Origin: Antitrichia curtipendula
Lineage: Eukaryota; Streptophyta; Bryopsida; Hypnales; Leucodontaceae
Assembly: GCA_951230915.1 (NCBI GenBank)
Contig: OX579635.1
Location: forward strand, 19,158,001 to 19,222,000
Length of the DNA stretch: 64,000 nucleotides
Reading direction: 5' to 3'
The notes beneath the pieces are model-generated. The model did no database searches, was not told the DNA's origin, and saw nothing but the letters and a program-made list of their open reading frames with translations. Each line of letters begins with the position of its first letter. The first letter of the stretch is position 1. A program made the translations under genes and the position numbers. Shown piece after piece: positions 25,250 through 36,480 of this stretch.

Positions 25250-27059
25250 CATAGTGTACTTCAATTTTATGCGAGTGTTTTTGATAAAAAGAAAAAAAAA
25301 AGAAAAAAAAGAGAGTACGATGAGAGTGGTTTGCTTCGCGGTACGTGCTTTCTGTGAGGATGATTAGTTGAGGATGAAACTTCCCTCTCTGCTTCTCTCA
25401 ACTGCAAGCCCCATTGATGAGCTTTCGTGATGATAAAGAGCATCATGAAAGGTCTCAAGCCCCACATCTGCTCGCTTGCTTGCTGCTTGGTTGTATCGGT
25501 GTGGATGTGTATCAGAGAAGTGGTTGTATATCATTACTGGTAGGAATAGGGTGCTGTTGTGGGATTCGTGGGAGATTACTAGAGGTATTCTGACAGTTTC
25601 CCCATTCTAGTGCTTCCCCATAGTAGTTTATATCTACCAGAACCACACTCCATGCAACAGCCAACCTCAACTGTAAATGATTTTCCATAGTGTTAAGTTG
25701 GAATTGAAGGTAACATCTCACCCTGAACGTTTTGTGTGGTGTTAGGAGAAATATTTCCGTGCATAACCTCTTTTCACTATTGGCCGTGGAGAAAACCTCT
25801 GAAGGTTCATGGCTTGTCTTATTTTCAGTACATTTTCTTTTTTTGTAATGTGAGACATGGTCACAAAGTGTTCCATCTACACTTTTTAGTATATTTTTTA
25901 AATTATGGGACTCGTGAGTTGATTTTAATCCCTAAAGGACCATTGTCCCTTTGGGTGACAAATGCAATATCAGATAGGTACCTATGGGTTGAATTTTTGT
26001 CATGATTTTTTGAAACTTTTTTTGAAAATGTAAAAACTGATTGGATTTATGGGAATACCATTTTTCTTTTTCAATTAGTATCCGGGAACAAAATTTATAC
26101 CCAAATAAGTTCAAAACATGGGAGAATGGGTAGCAAAAAGAAATTGCAAAATTTGAATTTATTTTTAATAAATTTTTATTTTTTCATAGATTATATTTTT
26201 ATTTATATGGAAAGCTTTTATTCATTCCATTTGGATTTGTTATGAGAAAGTTATGGACAATCTTGTTTTTTTGGACAATTAAAGCATCATCTTGAAAAAA
26301 TAATTTTTAGGATTCATTTCTAAATGCAATTTTTACAATTAAAAAAAAAATTCCATATGGTTTAGTTTTCTTCCTAAAACAGTCTCACCATTGGAATTAG
26401 TGCATTTAATTCCATTTTAGAGATATTAATAATTTAGGTTTTTTTCTATCTCATATCTATTTCTACTTAATAATTTAAAAATAAAATAAAATGAAGTTTA
26501 TTTGAATTTTTTTTTTGACTCTAAACTCGATTCTCCGTAATAAAGATTTAAGGCTCAAAACTCTTTAGTGCAAAATAATTAATTTAAGAAGGTTCAAAGT
26601 CAAATAATCTAGTCTTGCAATGTGGTAAAAACTTGTTTTCTTCACTTTAAACGTAGATATCTTGCAATCCGTGCGGTCAAAATTTCTTAAATTTTTCCCA
26701 CACATTCTCATACTAGTTTAGGTGTACAAAAACAAAATAGTCCTTCGGTTAGATGTGCAAAAACAAAACTCAAACCTTTTTATTCTTTGCTATAGAAATG
26801 ATTGTTTTAAGTGTTTTTTGGCAAAAAAAAAAGGCCTTGGTTTGTAGGAGTTAATCCTCTTAGGTCCTAGAGGCTAATTGTGCATTGTGGTTGCAGCATG
26901 CCCTTTCTTGTCTCATTGATTGAGAAGGACATGAAATTGCGGTTCACATTATTAATTGTACATCCAACATGCATCAAAGAATAAATGGTCATATCTTCTA
27001 TCTCTATGAATGGTATTGAATGTGAACATGATATTAAAAAAACAATCATCCATTAAGTT
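25250..27059. other. AT-rich intergenic DNA with a fragment of the foldback repeat
   Basis: Downstream of the endosulfine-like gene, an A-rich tract (25290-25315) is followed by low-complexity DNA. About 26640-26870 on the minus strand is a fragment of the 12930-15305 family (ATTGCAAGAT, then ACTAGTWTGAGAA and a TTTTTTGG block). No gene was recognised. Confidence 0.45.
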
Positions 27060-27610
27060 AATTTGTTTGTTTTGTTTGTTATAGTAAGATCTCCTAGACC
27101 GGATGTGTCCCAGTCATATTCTTGGTATTGTCAAAAAGCTCTTAATGAGGAGGGGAGTATCAGTTTTGTTTTGTGGCATTTGTGACCTACAATGTAAAAG
27201 TTATTGAATTTCAAAGTTTTTATGAATCAATTTTTGTTTTGTTGTGGCAAAGGCATAAGGCACATTAGTCCAATTGAAAGATGCTAGTTGTGAATTATCA
27301 ATCCTATGGTATTTGCCATATCAATAGCTGAATTTTCAATAATCCAAGAACTAGAATATAGTACCTACACCTTAAGTTAGACTGTTTGTTTGTTTGTTAC
27401 ATTGGGATTTCTAGAACCTTGTAGCCCCCGGTCCCATTCTTGGTATTGTCTAAAAGCTTTCAATGAGGAAGGGTGTACATACCCCCTCGGTCCAATTCTT
27501 AGTACTGTCGGAAAGTTCTCAATGAAAATAGGTGTACAAGCTTTGTTTTATGGCATTCCAATTTACAATAAAAATGATATTGAATTGGAAGTTTTTATGA
27601 GTTAAAAAAA
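27060..27610. repeat. Two tandem copies of a dispersed repeat
   Basis: 27060-27230 and 27385-27610 share TTTGTTTGTTA, TTCTTGGTATTGTC-AAAGCT, AATGAGGA and TTTTGTGGCAT-like blocks. Inverted copies of the same family lie inside an intron of the transporter gene (about 52480-52660 and 52960-53140). Confidence 0.5.
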
Positions 27611-29269
27611 TAGAGAACTCTTTTTATTTTTATTTTTACAATGGCAATTGGCTAAAATTAGCTAAATTTCTACAAAAAAAATCCGTATTACTAGTACATT
27701 GTTAAAGGGCCTTTAATGGAGACATTTTAGTGAAAACTACAACAAACAATAGAATTTGATAGCCAATTTGCAAAAGATATAACTTCATCTACATTGGAAT
27801 TAGCATCTATTTAGTTAGTTTTGTGTTATAGTACTCCCAATAATCCTTCATAATTCGTCTTTTCTATTTTTTCTTTAATACTCTTCACTCTCAAAGTAGC
27901 TAAAGTTGATGCTTATCTCTCTTGAAGGTAGTATTTGCACTAAATTCCATAAACTAAGGTAGCTGACCCTTTTCCGACTAGCCACCCATTTTCGCTAGTT
28001 AGATTGTCATATTTCCAATCAATTGTGGTTTAGGTGACAGATCATGTTGACAACTCAAAGCAAGAGTACTACAAATGTCTAGGAGGCTTACATTGAAATC
28101 ATACAATGATCACAAGATGTACATAGTTTGGACATAATCTTCACCAAAAAAATTTAATGGTAATTTTTTTTTCGAAGAAAAAATTGTAAAAAAATTCAAA
28201 ATCTTTCTAAAATCTATTTTTCTAATGGAGAAAATTTTCCCCTCAACATACCCATACTATAGATTTGCTAAACTTCTTAAGTGATTGAATTGGCTACCTT
28301 AGTTTTGAGATCATTGGTAAATACCATACACAAAGGTTAGATTGAACAAAAATTGTTATTTTTGTGAAAAAGTGAAACATGTCATCTTTTGAATATTTTT
28401 GAGATGACATGGCCCCCTTGAAAATCTGTGGAAATTCAATTTTGGCACTTCTTCTGCCAAATCATATCTTTATTTATAGTACATTCCTTTATACAACTGA
28501 TTCTTCCTCAAAGCGTTGTGCACTGAATCTACGAGGATGCAATTTAACCTTTAAAGGACGAGAGGGTGCCTTTAAAAATCATCCCTTTTCATTACCATGT
28601 CAATCATTGGCATTAAAAATCAAAAAAATATTTATTGCAAGTCAAACTACTATAGAAGACCTCCTCTTTTCACAACAAAATTTCGAGGATGAGTAGTTGT
28701 ACTTCTATCCTAGTAGAATGATTCCTTGTCATCCATTGGATGTTTCCAGTTGAACCCTCAAAGGATGGACCTGTGACCATGAAAATATGTTTTGGAGTAG
28801 TAGAAGGCAATGTGAATTTAAAGCCTTGTAGGAAGATAGAAATGATGGACCTAAGTTTTCATGATTTTTTTCCTTCAATTGAATATACTATGAATTTTGG
28901 AAGCCAAAAGTTGCCCTCAACCTATACCCAAGATATAGAGTCTTCCAATTTCGACCATTCTACCACTACTTTCTTCATTCTACCATTCTACCACTGCTTC
29001 ATACTTTCTTGCTCACTAAATTAGAACAAGTGTCATGACTTTAAAGTGCCAACCTTATGAAAGAGAGAAAATCACATTCCGAACTATAGTTGGAATCTGT
29101 ACCAACCTTGGTTGGAAATAGTTGCACCCTACAAGTTGGTTATTATCACATTTGTTATTGATGGCCGGTTGGTAATGGATGATTCTACCATAGTGGGTTA
29201 AAAATTTAAGAGTTGAGAAATAATTTGGGGATATTTCAGGGAAGTAATTCTTGAGATATGTACATATAT
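27611..29269. other. AT-rich stretch, no recognised gene
   Basis: Chance frames of about 95 codons occur at 28409-28696 and 28740-29024. They have no family resemblance and no splice context, so they are not called. Nothing else is visible. Confidence 0.4.
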
Positions 29270-30400
29270 GTTTTTAACGCCTAAAGAGGCTGGGCGGGAG
29301 AGCACTCCGCTCTCATTCTTCACATTAAAAAAAACACAACAAATTACAAGAGGGTGGAGGGCACTTGAAAGTGCCACTCTCCATCACCTTTCGAACAAAA
29401 GACTGGCCTCCATTCTAAATTAAACTTATCCTGATTTAACACTAGTAATTCTTTGATTTAACGCTAGTAATTCTTTGTTCTTGACTCCCGAGTTGAATTG
29501 TCTCCAAATGAACATGCCAGCGTGAATGGTAGACACCCAAGTAGAACTGACCATCTTGCGGATGCTAAACTCCAGGGTGCTATATTTCCAAGTATAACCA
29601 AATGTGCCAGATCGAAAACGATCTCATCAAGTCCCAAGGTTGATGGTCATATACGTATTTCTACAGTGAGTGAGGATTAGAGGAGTTATTAACACCCAGA
29701 ATGACTTCCTGAAAGTTATTGACAGTAGGGTCCCTGCGTGAATGTGTAAATTTATTGTAGCATGTCCACAACTCCCGGGTGACTGAACACTCCCAGAAGA
29801 CCACCTGCTGGAGCTTCATGGAATTATTTATAAATTTTTGAAACGCATTATAGGGAAACCACCCAACCGATTCTCCAAATTGATTGAATATTACAGTTAG
29901 TAAATTCACATTTCATGAGCACGCTTCATCCCAATTCAATTCACGGAAGTTCAAATTCACGAAGCCCCCGACTTGTTAAGTCAGATAGTGAGACTCAGAA
30001 GTTCGTCAGAGAAGTTCATTAAATTTTATCCCTTCATAGTGTTGCCACATATCAAGTGATAGGTTGTTTCTCATCATCCGAAATGCCTTTGAACGATTTA
30101 CGAGTACCAGAATAGGAATGCTCAGAGCAGTCCAAATGTAAGGGTTAACAATCCTGATCCATGTGCTCCAACAGACCAATACTAATACAGTAATTCACAA
30201 GCTTCAATCCATCCGTACTGTAAGTTGGACAAGGCGGAACACTATGCTGGGAATGATCTAAAGCAAACCACAGTAAGCGAACAGAACTGAAACTGTAAAA
30301 ACTGTGAACAGGACATAAGTAATGGTGAAGGGAGAACCCAGCCCACGTCGCGCCTGACCATCTCAATATAGGCAACTTTTACGAGGCGCTGCATCATTAC
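29270..30400 (-). mobile_element. LINE retrotransposon remnant (3' part)
   Basis: On the minus strand, 29661-29909 encodes a degenerate reverse-transcriptase zinc-binding (zf-RVT) region: VVFWECSVTRELWTCYNKF, then a VILGVNN segment. About 300 bp further on, shifted frames resemble the LINE C-terminus (SIWHIWLYLEI, STWVSTIHAGMFIWRQ). A GC-rich trailer and the likely 3' end lie near 29270-29330. Upstream, about 29950-30375 continues in broken frames. Many stops and shifts make it non-functional. The extent of the 5' part is unknown. Confidence 0.55.
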
Positions 30401-31720
30401 AAGCGCAAGGCTTGCTCAGGCAGCACCAGATACCAGAGGCCTTTCCAACTCAAAATCATACTACCAATAAAGAACAAGACTCTTTCTTCAGTTCAGGTCT
30501 CCAAATAGCTTTCCTCAATGCTTGAAGCAGTTAGGTTGGAGAAAGGTATTTGTTTTGTCATCAAAAGAAAGAGTCGCCGAGCAACTCGACCACTGCACAG
30601 AAGATTGTCAGAGAACATTCACTCTCATCCACGACAAAAGCCGTGTAAGAAGGTGTCCTAAGATTTGCGTTGATATCTCATCCCACAATCTCAGACTATT
30701 AAAACAACAAAGTAATATCGATCAACCTGAATTCAGAAAGAACGCAGCATGTTTGACATCATGAACATCAGTCCAAGTGTTGGAAAATGTTGTTTCTCAT
30801 CACTATTCAAGACAATCTTCGAATCCTTATTCAAGGCATGCATCAGATTGTCAGAGGTGTATTATGTTTCCACACGTCAACTTTAAGAGGCAAATATATT
30901 ACAATCATCCTGTGCAAACAAATAAAGATCAAGGCAGCTTTCAGGGACCACGAATGTCCGGGTACAGACAATCAACATGGCATCATTTCAGTCCGCCCGT
31001 CTGCTTCTCTTCATCAGCAAGCTGTGCAGCGAAGGCGAAACCCTAGACCTAACAAAACAAAAAAGTCACAAAAAAAACGTTTTCCAACCTCCATGTCAGC
31101 GACCCGTCGTACCAAAGCCACAAAGAATCGTCAGCACAGGCATAGCGAGAGCCGCGTACAGTACAGAGGCGTTTCCTAGGCGCCTCCGCCTTCGCAGTGT
31201 TGCTTCAGGGAACGGATCCATCGGTATGAAAGACCCGACGATCAGATATAGAAGCAGACTACAAAACTTTTGCTCACATATATGGACGAAAGGATCGTAA
31301 CCCTTTCCATCATCTTCTAGTCAGCGAGGGATTTGCGCCCCACCCGGCAGTCGGACCCTCATAGACAAGAGGACTGATGCAGACTCGATATGGGCACATT
31401 ACACGAAGGATGCATATGTACGCATTGTGATCAAACAGCTCCACAATAAGAATACCGAATCTAAGCTATTCCAAACCGCAGAAAGCCAGGAGCTTCCTAC
31501 ACTCGAATCGAGTTGACCAAAAACCATTCCCGGCGTTATAACGGACCCAAAAAAACACAGAAATTGAAAAACATGTCGAAACCGAAGGACAGCGAAGAAA
31601 CCCTAAGCTAAACCCTAGACTGAGAGGAATTAAGAGCTCCACGTCAGACTGTCGGGTAGTGTATCCGGAATATGGGTAGCCGGTTGGGTCCAAGTGTCAT
31701 CCCCCGTGGAATACTATATC
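30401..31720. other. GC-richer stretch with telobox-like motifs, unrecognised
   Basis: The base composition is raised over about 1.3 kb. AAACCCTA-like telobox motifs occur at about 31040, 31600 and 31612, as often seen near plant transcription starts. Plus-strand frames at 30522-31300 and a 75-codon minus-strand frame at 31466-31693 resemble nothing I know. It may be the 5' part of the LINE to its left, or a promoter relic. Confidence 0.3.
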
Positions 31721-33463
31721 TTTACTTTGGTGCAGTCTTCGGGTTTATTCATAGACATGGGTTTCTGCTGCTACGGGCTGACATTATATACTTCCAGGCG
31801 GGCTAGTTTGGGGCAAAGATTATGGGATATCAAGGTCAGAGCCTACCTTATATGAAGTTTCTTGGAGCATTGGAGGTGGAGTGGCTATGCTTGAAACCCT
31901 AGAATTCCAGAATGTGTCAATTTGAATTAAGACATGGGGGTGATGCGTAGATGTCACATGCACGTAGTTCTGGTGACAAGTTTGTACGAATGGAAATTCG
32001 GTTCTCCTGAAGACCCAAACATACAATTTAGTGTGTGTTATTTACAGCGACGAACAAAACTGAGCATGGATTTGAAACTTTTTCATTCAAACAACCATAC
32101 TATAAGCATCAATGGGCAAAGTCCATAAAAGTAGAAATACAGAAGTGTAGTATACAGCTTATAATGCATTACTACGGAAGTTTGAAGAAAAAATAGTTGT
32201 GATTTTGGAAGAAAAAAATTCAAAATGAGCCATGTCTAAAACTCGTTTTTGTGCGCCATGATTTGGAATTACTTTATATTTTGTCAATTTTTTCTTAGAA
32301 CTTCCAAAAAATAATTCGCCTTGGCATGTTGGTGTACATCATTTCAAATTGTAGTACACTAAATTGAAGGAATTTGACATTTATAGAATTTAAATATTTC
32401 GTAATTTGACAAACATGCAAATGACATTGGTTTTCACAATATTTAAATTATTTTCTTGGAATTGAGAACTTGGGATCACATTAGCCATTGAAGAGAGGGT
32501 ATAGGTTGTAGCATGAACCATTATTACATCTTAATGTCCTTTGCAATTGAAATACTTGTTGAATATGACAATTTGTTCAACTTTTGTTTTAGAGCTAAGC
32601 TTATATGATGTCTTTTTAGGTTCAGATTTTTTGTACAAAGACTATTATTCATGACACACATAATTGAATCAACCAATTAGAAAAAATAAATTAAAGTATC
32701 ATTTTCAATACCATCTTAAAGTTTAGAACTACTAGAAAATACACTAACTTTCATAAAATTGATAGTTTTTTAATGTTATTGAAATTGAAAAAAACAAATT
32801 GTTCAATTGTTTGAATCAAATATGTGCAAAATAAACTCTAGTCTTTGTACAAAAAAAATCTAAACACATTGTCCTATTCAACAAATATTTCAACTGCAAG
32901 GACATTAAGATTTAACAATAGTTCATATTACAACCTATACTCTTTTTGCAATGGCCAATGCAATTTTGTTGCTCTCAATTCAAAAAAATTCAAATATTGA
33001 TCTAAATGTACAATTTAGGCTATGTTACTTATAGTGATGAACAATAATTGTGTGTTATATTCACAAAGATGTCATAGAAGGATATTAGACAAAGCATATA
33101 CAATGACAATACATCTCCTACCATTAGTATATATTATCTTCAATTTTATCTTCAAAATGATTCTAAATATTTTTATTTACAAGGACAATTAATACTTATT
33201 ATATTATAGCTACTTCCTTGATATTAGTGTTCAATCAATGATAAGACTACTTGACATGCATAATTTTTTTTAATTTTTAATTTCTTCATTTTTTTATTAA
33301 AAATTAAATTCTTGACAAATTCAAAATTTTATGTTGGACTATGGTATTACCAAGAAAAATCCTTTTTACTTGGTGAATAATGGTTGTAAGTGACTTTTTT
33401 ACAATATATTATTTATTTACTTATATAAGTTCCTTGTGTTTTATGTTTTTTTAGATTAAAGAA
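31721..33463. other. AT-rich intergenic DNA
   Basis: No gene or element was recognised. Around 32330-32980 an imperfect inverted similarity is visible (TAATGTCCTTGCA-type blocks near 32530 and 32900 on opposite strands). It suggests another old foldback, but I could not define its ends. Confidence 0.35.
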
Positions 33464-33465
33464 TA

Positions 33466-33823
33466 CTCCCTCCGTCCCAAAATGACCTTCCTGTTGACCT
33501 TTATTTAGTGTCCCAAAATGATCTTCTTGTTGGAGGAGAAAGGGAGCTAGTGACACTTGTACATAGTCCAAAAGCATGGGCATGCTAACCAATCCCATGC
33601 ATCAAGTGAGTGGCCACCGGTGCTCTTCAAAAATGCCTCAAAAATTCAATTTTCAAGCACTTTGAAACCACACTTTGAAAACTAATTTAAAACTCAAAAT
33701 TTCAGAACAATAGGAGGACATCAAACTCTATTCATAAGTCAATTTTTTTTGAAAAAATAGTTCTTTTTGAGCTTAATCTATAACATCTTGTGTAATAGGA
33801 AGATCATTTTGGGACGGAGGGAG
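33466..33823. mobile_element. Stowaway-type (Tc1/mariner) MITE
   Basis: The left end CTCCCTCCGTCCCAAAATGA is matched by an inverted right end ending GGGACGGAGGGAG, with TA on both sides (33464-33465 and 33824-33825). The CTCCCTCCGT terminus and TA target are hallmarks of plant Stowaway MITEs. The element is 358 bp and non-coding. Confidence 0.92.
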
Positions 33824-33825
33824 TA

Positions 33826-35130
33826 TAAGTTAAGGCAAAAATCGAAGCTTTAACTTCTATTATTACCAATGAAAGGATAACCTCAAGAAGGACACTGCTT
33901 GTAACCAAAGAAGGATTTTAAAAAGTGAGTATGAAATAATAGGGACATCCTAAGTGTATTCCATAAATTTAAAATATTTTAATGATTATTCTATGAATAT
34001 ATTAAGATTATTTATAAATATATCAAAATTATTCATGAAATAAGATTTTCATCTCATCCTCATTCTAACTTCAATTAAACTACTCTTCAAATGTCAATAG
34101 TTGTATCTTCAATGCACATAGAGAGCCTAAGGAGGTGTCCCTCTTTTTTTTTCTTGGAGAGACCATAAATGTATGTATACCCTCCCCTTTGCCTTGGTTT
34201 TTTTAGAAACTCATATAAAGTAAACATAAATCCTTGGAAATTATATGGGGACATCTTCCTAGGCTCCTTGGGGCAATTAATGCCAACAATATAGAGTATC
34301 ATGATTAATGGAGGGATTAGATAAAAAATAATTTTTTGAAAAAAATTTCATAAGTATAAACGAGAACCATTTCTTCATAAGTAGGAGACTGATATGGTTC
34401 TAATTCATGAAAACCATTTTTCATTCTTGCATGTTACTTGATTACTTTCTATGAGGACAAGAGTGCCCCCATAATATTCTTTAGGAGTAAGAATGGGTCA
34501 CCTTCAAACCAATGACATTGAATTTAAGAAAATTGAGCATGATTACTATTAATAGAATTTATTTTATTTTAATAAATAATATCTATAAGAGAAAAAAAAT
34601 TCCAACACACTTTACAACTTGTTAATTAGACACTATATGACTATGTTATGAATATTCAAAATAGGAAATCTTGGGGCTCAGTCTTGAGAGACCAGTAAGT
34701 TTATTTAGAAATGTTATGCTTGGTGTGACACTTCTTTTGCTAGAATACTCACATGTAACCAATATTTTGTTAAAATTGCAGTATTCCACAAACTTGGCAC
34801 TTTCACGATTATACTATATTAATAGTGAGAAATCTATACTTGACCTGAAAATGAATGAAAAAATGGCATATTGTCATTTTAACAAAATTTTCTATAGGTG
34901 CAAATACAAATCAAAACTTGGCTCCTGGATAGATCGGAACACGCAATTTACTTGGGTGGTTGCAAGATCAGAACCTTGTATATAGTAATAGATACCTTGA
35001 GGTTCTAACTATCTTAAGCAAATCGTAACTTACATAAGGTAGGAGGTCCATAAATGGCACACCCAAGAGTTGAAATTGAATTTTTGGGATGTGAGGCTTT
35101 TTGAAATATTTATCAATAAATTTTCCATGA
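33826..35130. other. AT-rich intergenic DNA
   Basis: No gene or element boundary recognised. Confidence 0.4.
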
Positions 35131-35223
35131 AAATAGGTGGAATTGACATCTAACCTAAGTTGTTTCATATTTTTTTGGAGATTTATGAAATTACTTATGA
35201 AATTTTGAAATTGAAATGGCATA

Positions 35224-35339
35224 AGATTCTAAAACAGTCCACCTCCTCAAATGTACACCCTTTGTATGTTGCTGAAGGCTACGAAAAAGCAACATGTACA
35301 AAAAGTGTACATTTGAGGAGGTGGACCGTTTTAGAGTCT
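35224..35339. repeat. Long near-perfect hairpin, arms about 53 nt
   Basis: 35224-35276 pairs with 35285-35339 around a loop of about 8 nt. A 21-nt block (TCCACCTCCTCAAATGTACA plus C) pairs without mismatch. The flanks (about 35135-35223) resemble 56810-56905, where a much more decayed hairpin sits at the matching place (about 56895-56995), so the hairpin belongs to a repeat family. It could be a MITE or a source of small RNAs. Confidence 0.7.
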
Positions 35340-35454
35340 GTGCCGTTTTTAAACCTCCTACCGGCCTTATACTTTGCTCAATTTCCACAAGTTCAATTCT
35401 TGACTGACATGAAATCCTTAAGAGTTTTATTATCTTTTCTTTTTCTTTGGCACA

Positions 35455-36480
35455 ACTGGACATTGTGCTACATCAGGGATAACGTGCGCGAGACTAAGAG
35501 TCGTACAAAAAGTCACACAGAGTACATATTCAGTCAGAATGTGGAAGATTTCCACATCACAGAGCACAAGGGATCATGGTTAAGGTTCCACTTAGCTCAC
35601 AAAAACAGCTCAAGGCCTCTACATGAATGATTACTCACAATCAACAGTCTGTGTCTCTTGTAATTTGCTACTCGAACTCACTCAAGCCGAGTCTGGAACA
35701 GCACGGAATGATTATACGGTTTGCCAAGCCGGTTTAAGAACACAAAAAATCATCTGAAAACTGGCTTTGAAGTTGGCTTCGGAGGACTAAGTCTTACATT
35801 CATGATTCTTACATACAACGGATGCTTCTGCACGTTGTCATCGCTCCTCTGTTTCACGATTATCTTGCCCTGTGACAGCGAAGAATTGAAAAGCTTTCCT
35901 TGCACAGAATAGAGTACAATCCGCAAACTTGCACGGGAAATTTACATCACCTACGTCACTGGTCTATCACACAAATTAAGTGGAGTATACACTGAAACCC
36001 GCTGCCTCCAGCCATATATTGCCAAAGTTCTCACACTAAACCTCCATGCTCTGCAGCATGCTACGAGGTTGAGAATCCATGGCCTGGTTTCGACAGTGCA
36101 CCAATTGAGCAAAGTGGTCACAAAGCACAAGCACCATGACCTGTGCCGTCCTTCATTCGTCCAAAGTCTTGAAGGCGTGATGCCAGTGCAGAGTTTCTGC
36201 GAGGACAGATCACAGGGAGTTCATATTGCGTTCCCGGTGTTAATTCCCGGTGAGTGTCAAAATTCCCTGTGTACGCGTAGTTGCAACATGTGTCCAAAAT
36301 ACCTGTAAATAGAAAAGTTTTTACAGGTGTCAAATTTTAAAGTTCAATGGGAATTTTGACACTCACCGGGAATTAACACCGGGAACGCGATATGAACTCC
36401 CTGTGGATTAGTTTCATAATCTTTGAAACGAACGAGTCTCTATCAACACTTAACACAGGACGTGGATCTCTCTCAAAGAT
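35455..36480. repeat. Segmental duplication, copy 1 (TIR-gene 3' end and flank)
   Basis: This block matches 62805-64000 in the same orientation with only scattered substitutions. It covers the 3' flank and last coding codons of the minus-strand TIR gene. Differences: the MITE at 36211-36405 is present only here. About 200 bp (63376-63580) and the MITE at 63780-63945 are present only in the other copy. Confidence 0.9.
36211..36405. mobile_element. CACTA-like MITE providing the stop codon of the TIR gene
   Basis: The element has 57-bp terminal inverted repeats (36211-36267 and 36349-36405) that differ at one position, so it is young. The ends begin CACAGGGAG. GAT is duplicated on both sides (36208-36210 and 36406-36408). 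The duplicate locus has the unoccupied sequence GGACAGATTAGTTT at about 63761-63774, which proves the insertion and its 3-bp target duplication. A terminal CAC plus a 3-bp duplication fits the CACTA/EnSpm superfamily, though the fourth and fifth bases are not the usual TA. The right repeat encodes the last ten residues and stop of the minus-strand gene. Confidence 0.85.

Noticed and set aside
28409..29024. Two frames of about 95 codons
   Set aside because: No family resemblance, no splice context, and composition like the surrounding AT-rich DNA.
30522..31300. Overlapping plus-strand frames of 80-130 codons in the GC-richer stretch
   Set aside because: Three overlapping frames in different phases, none with a recognisable domain, as expected by chance in GC-richer DNA.
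35721..35912. 63-codon frame conserved in both duplicated blocks (also 63082-63273)
   Set aside because: The identity reflects recent duplication of the whole flank, not coding constraint. It starts at a TTG and sits in the 3' flank of the minus-strand gene.
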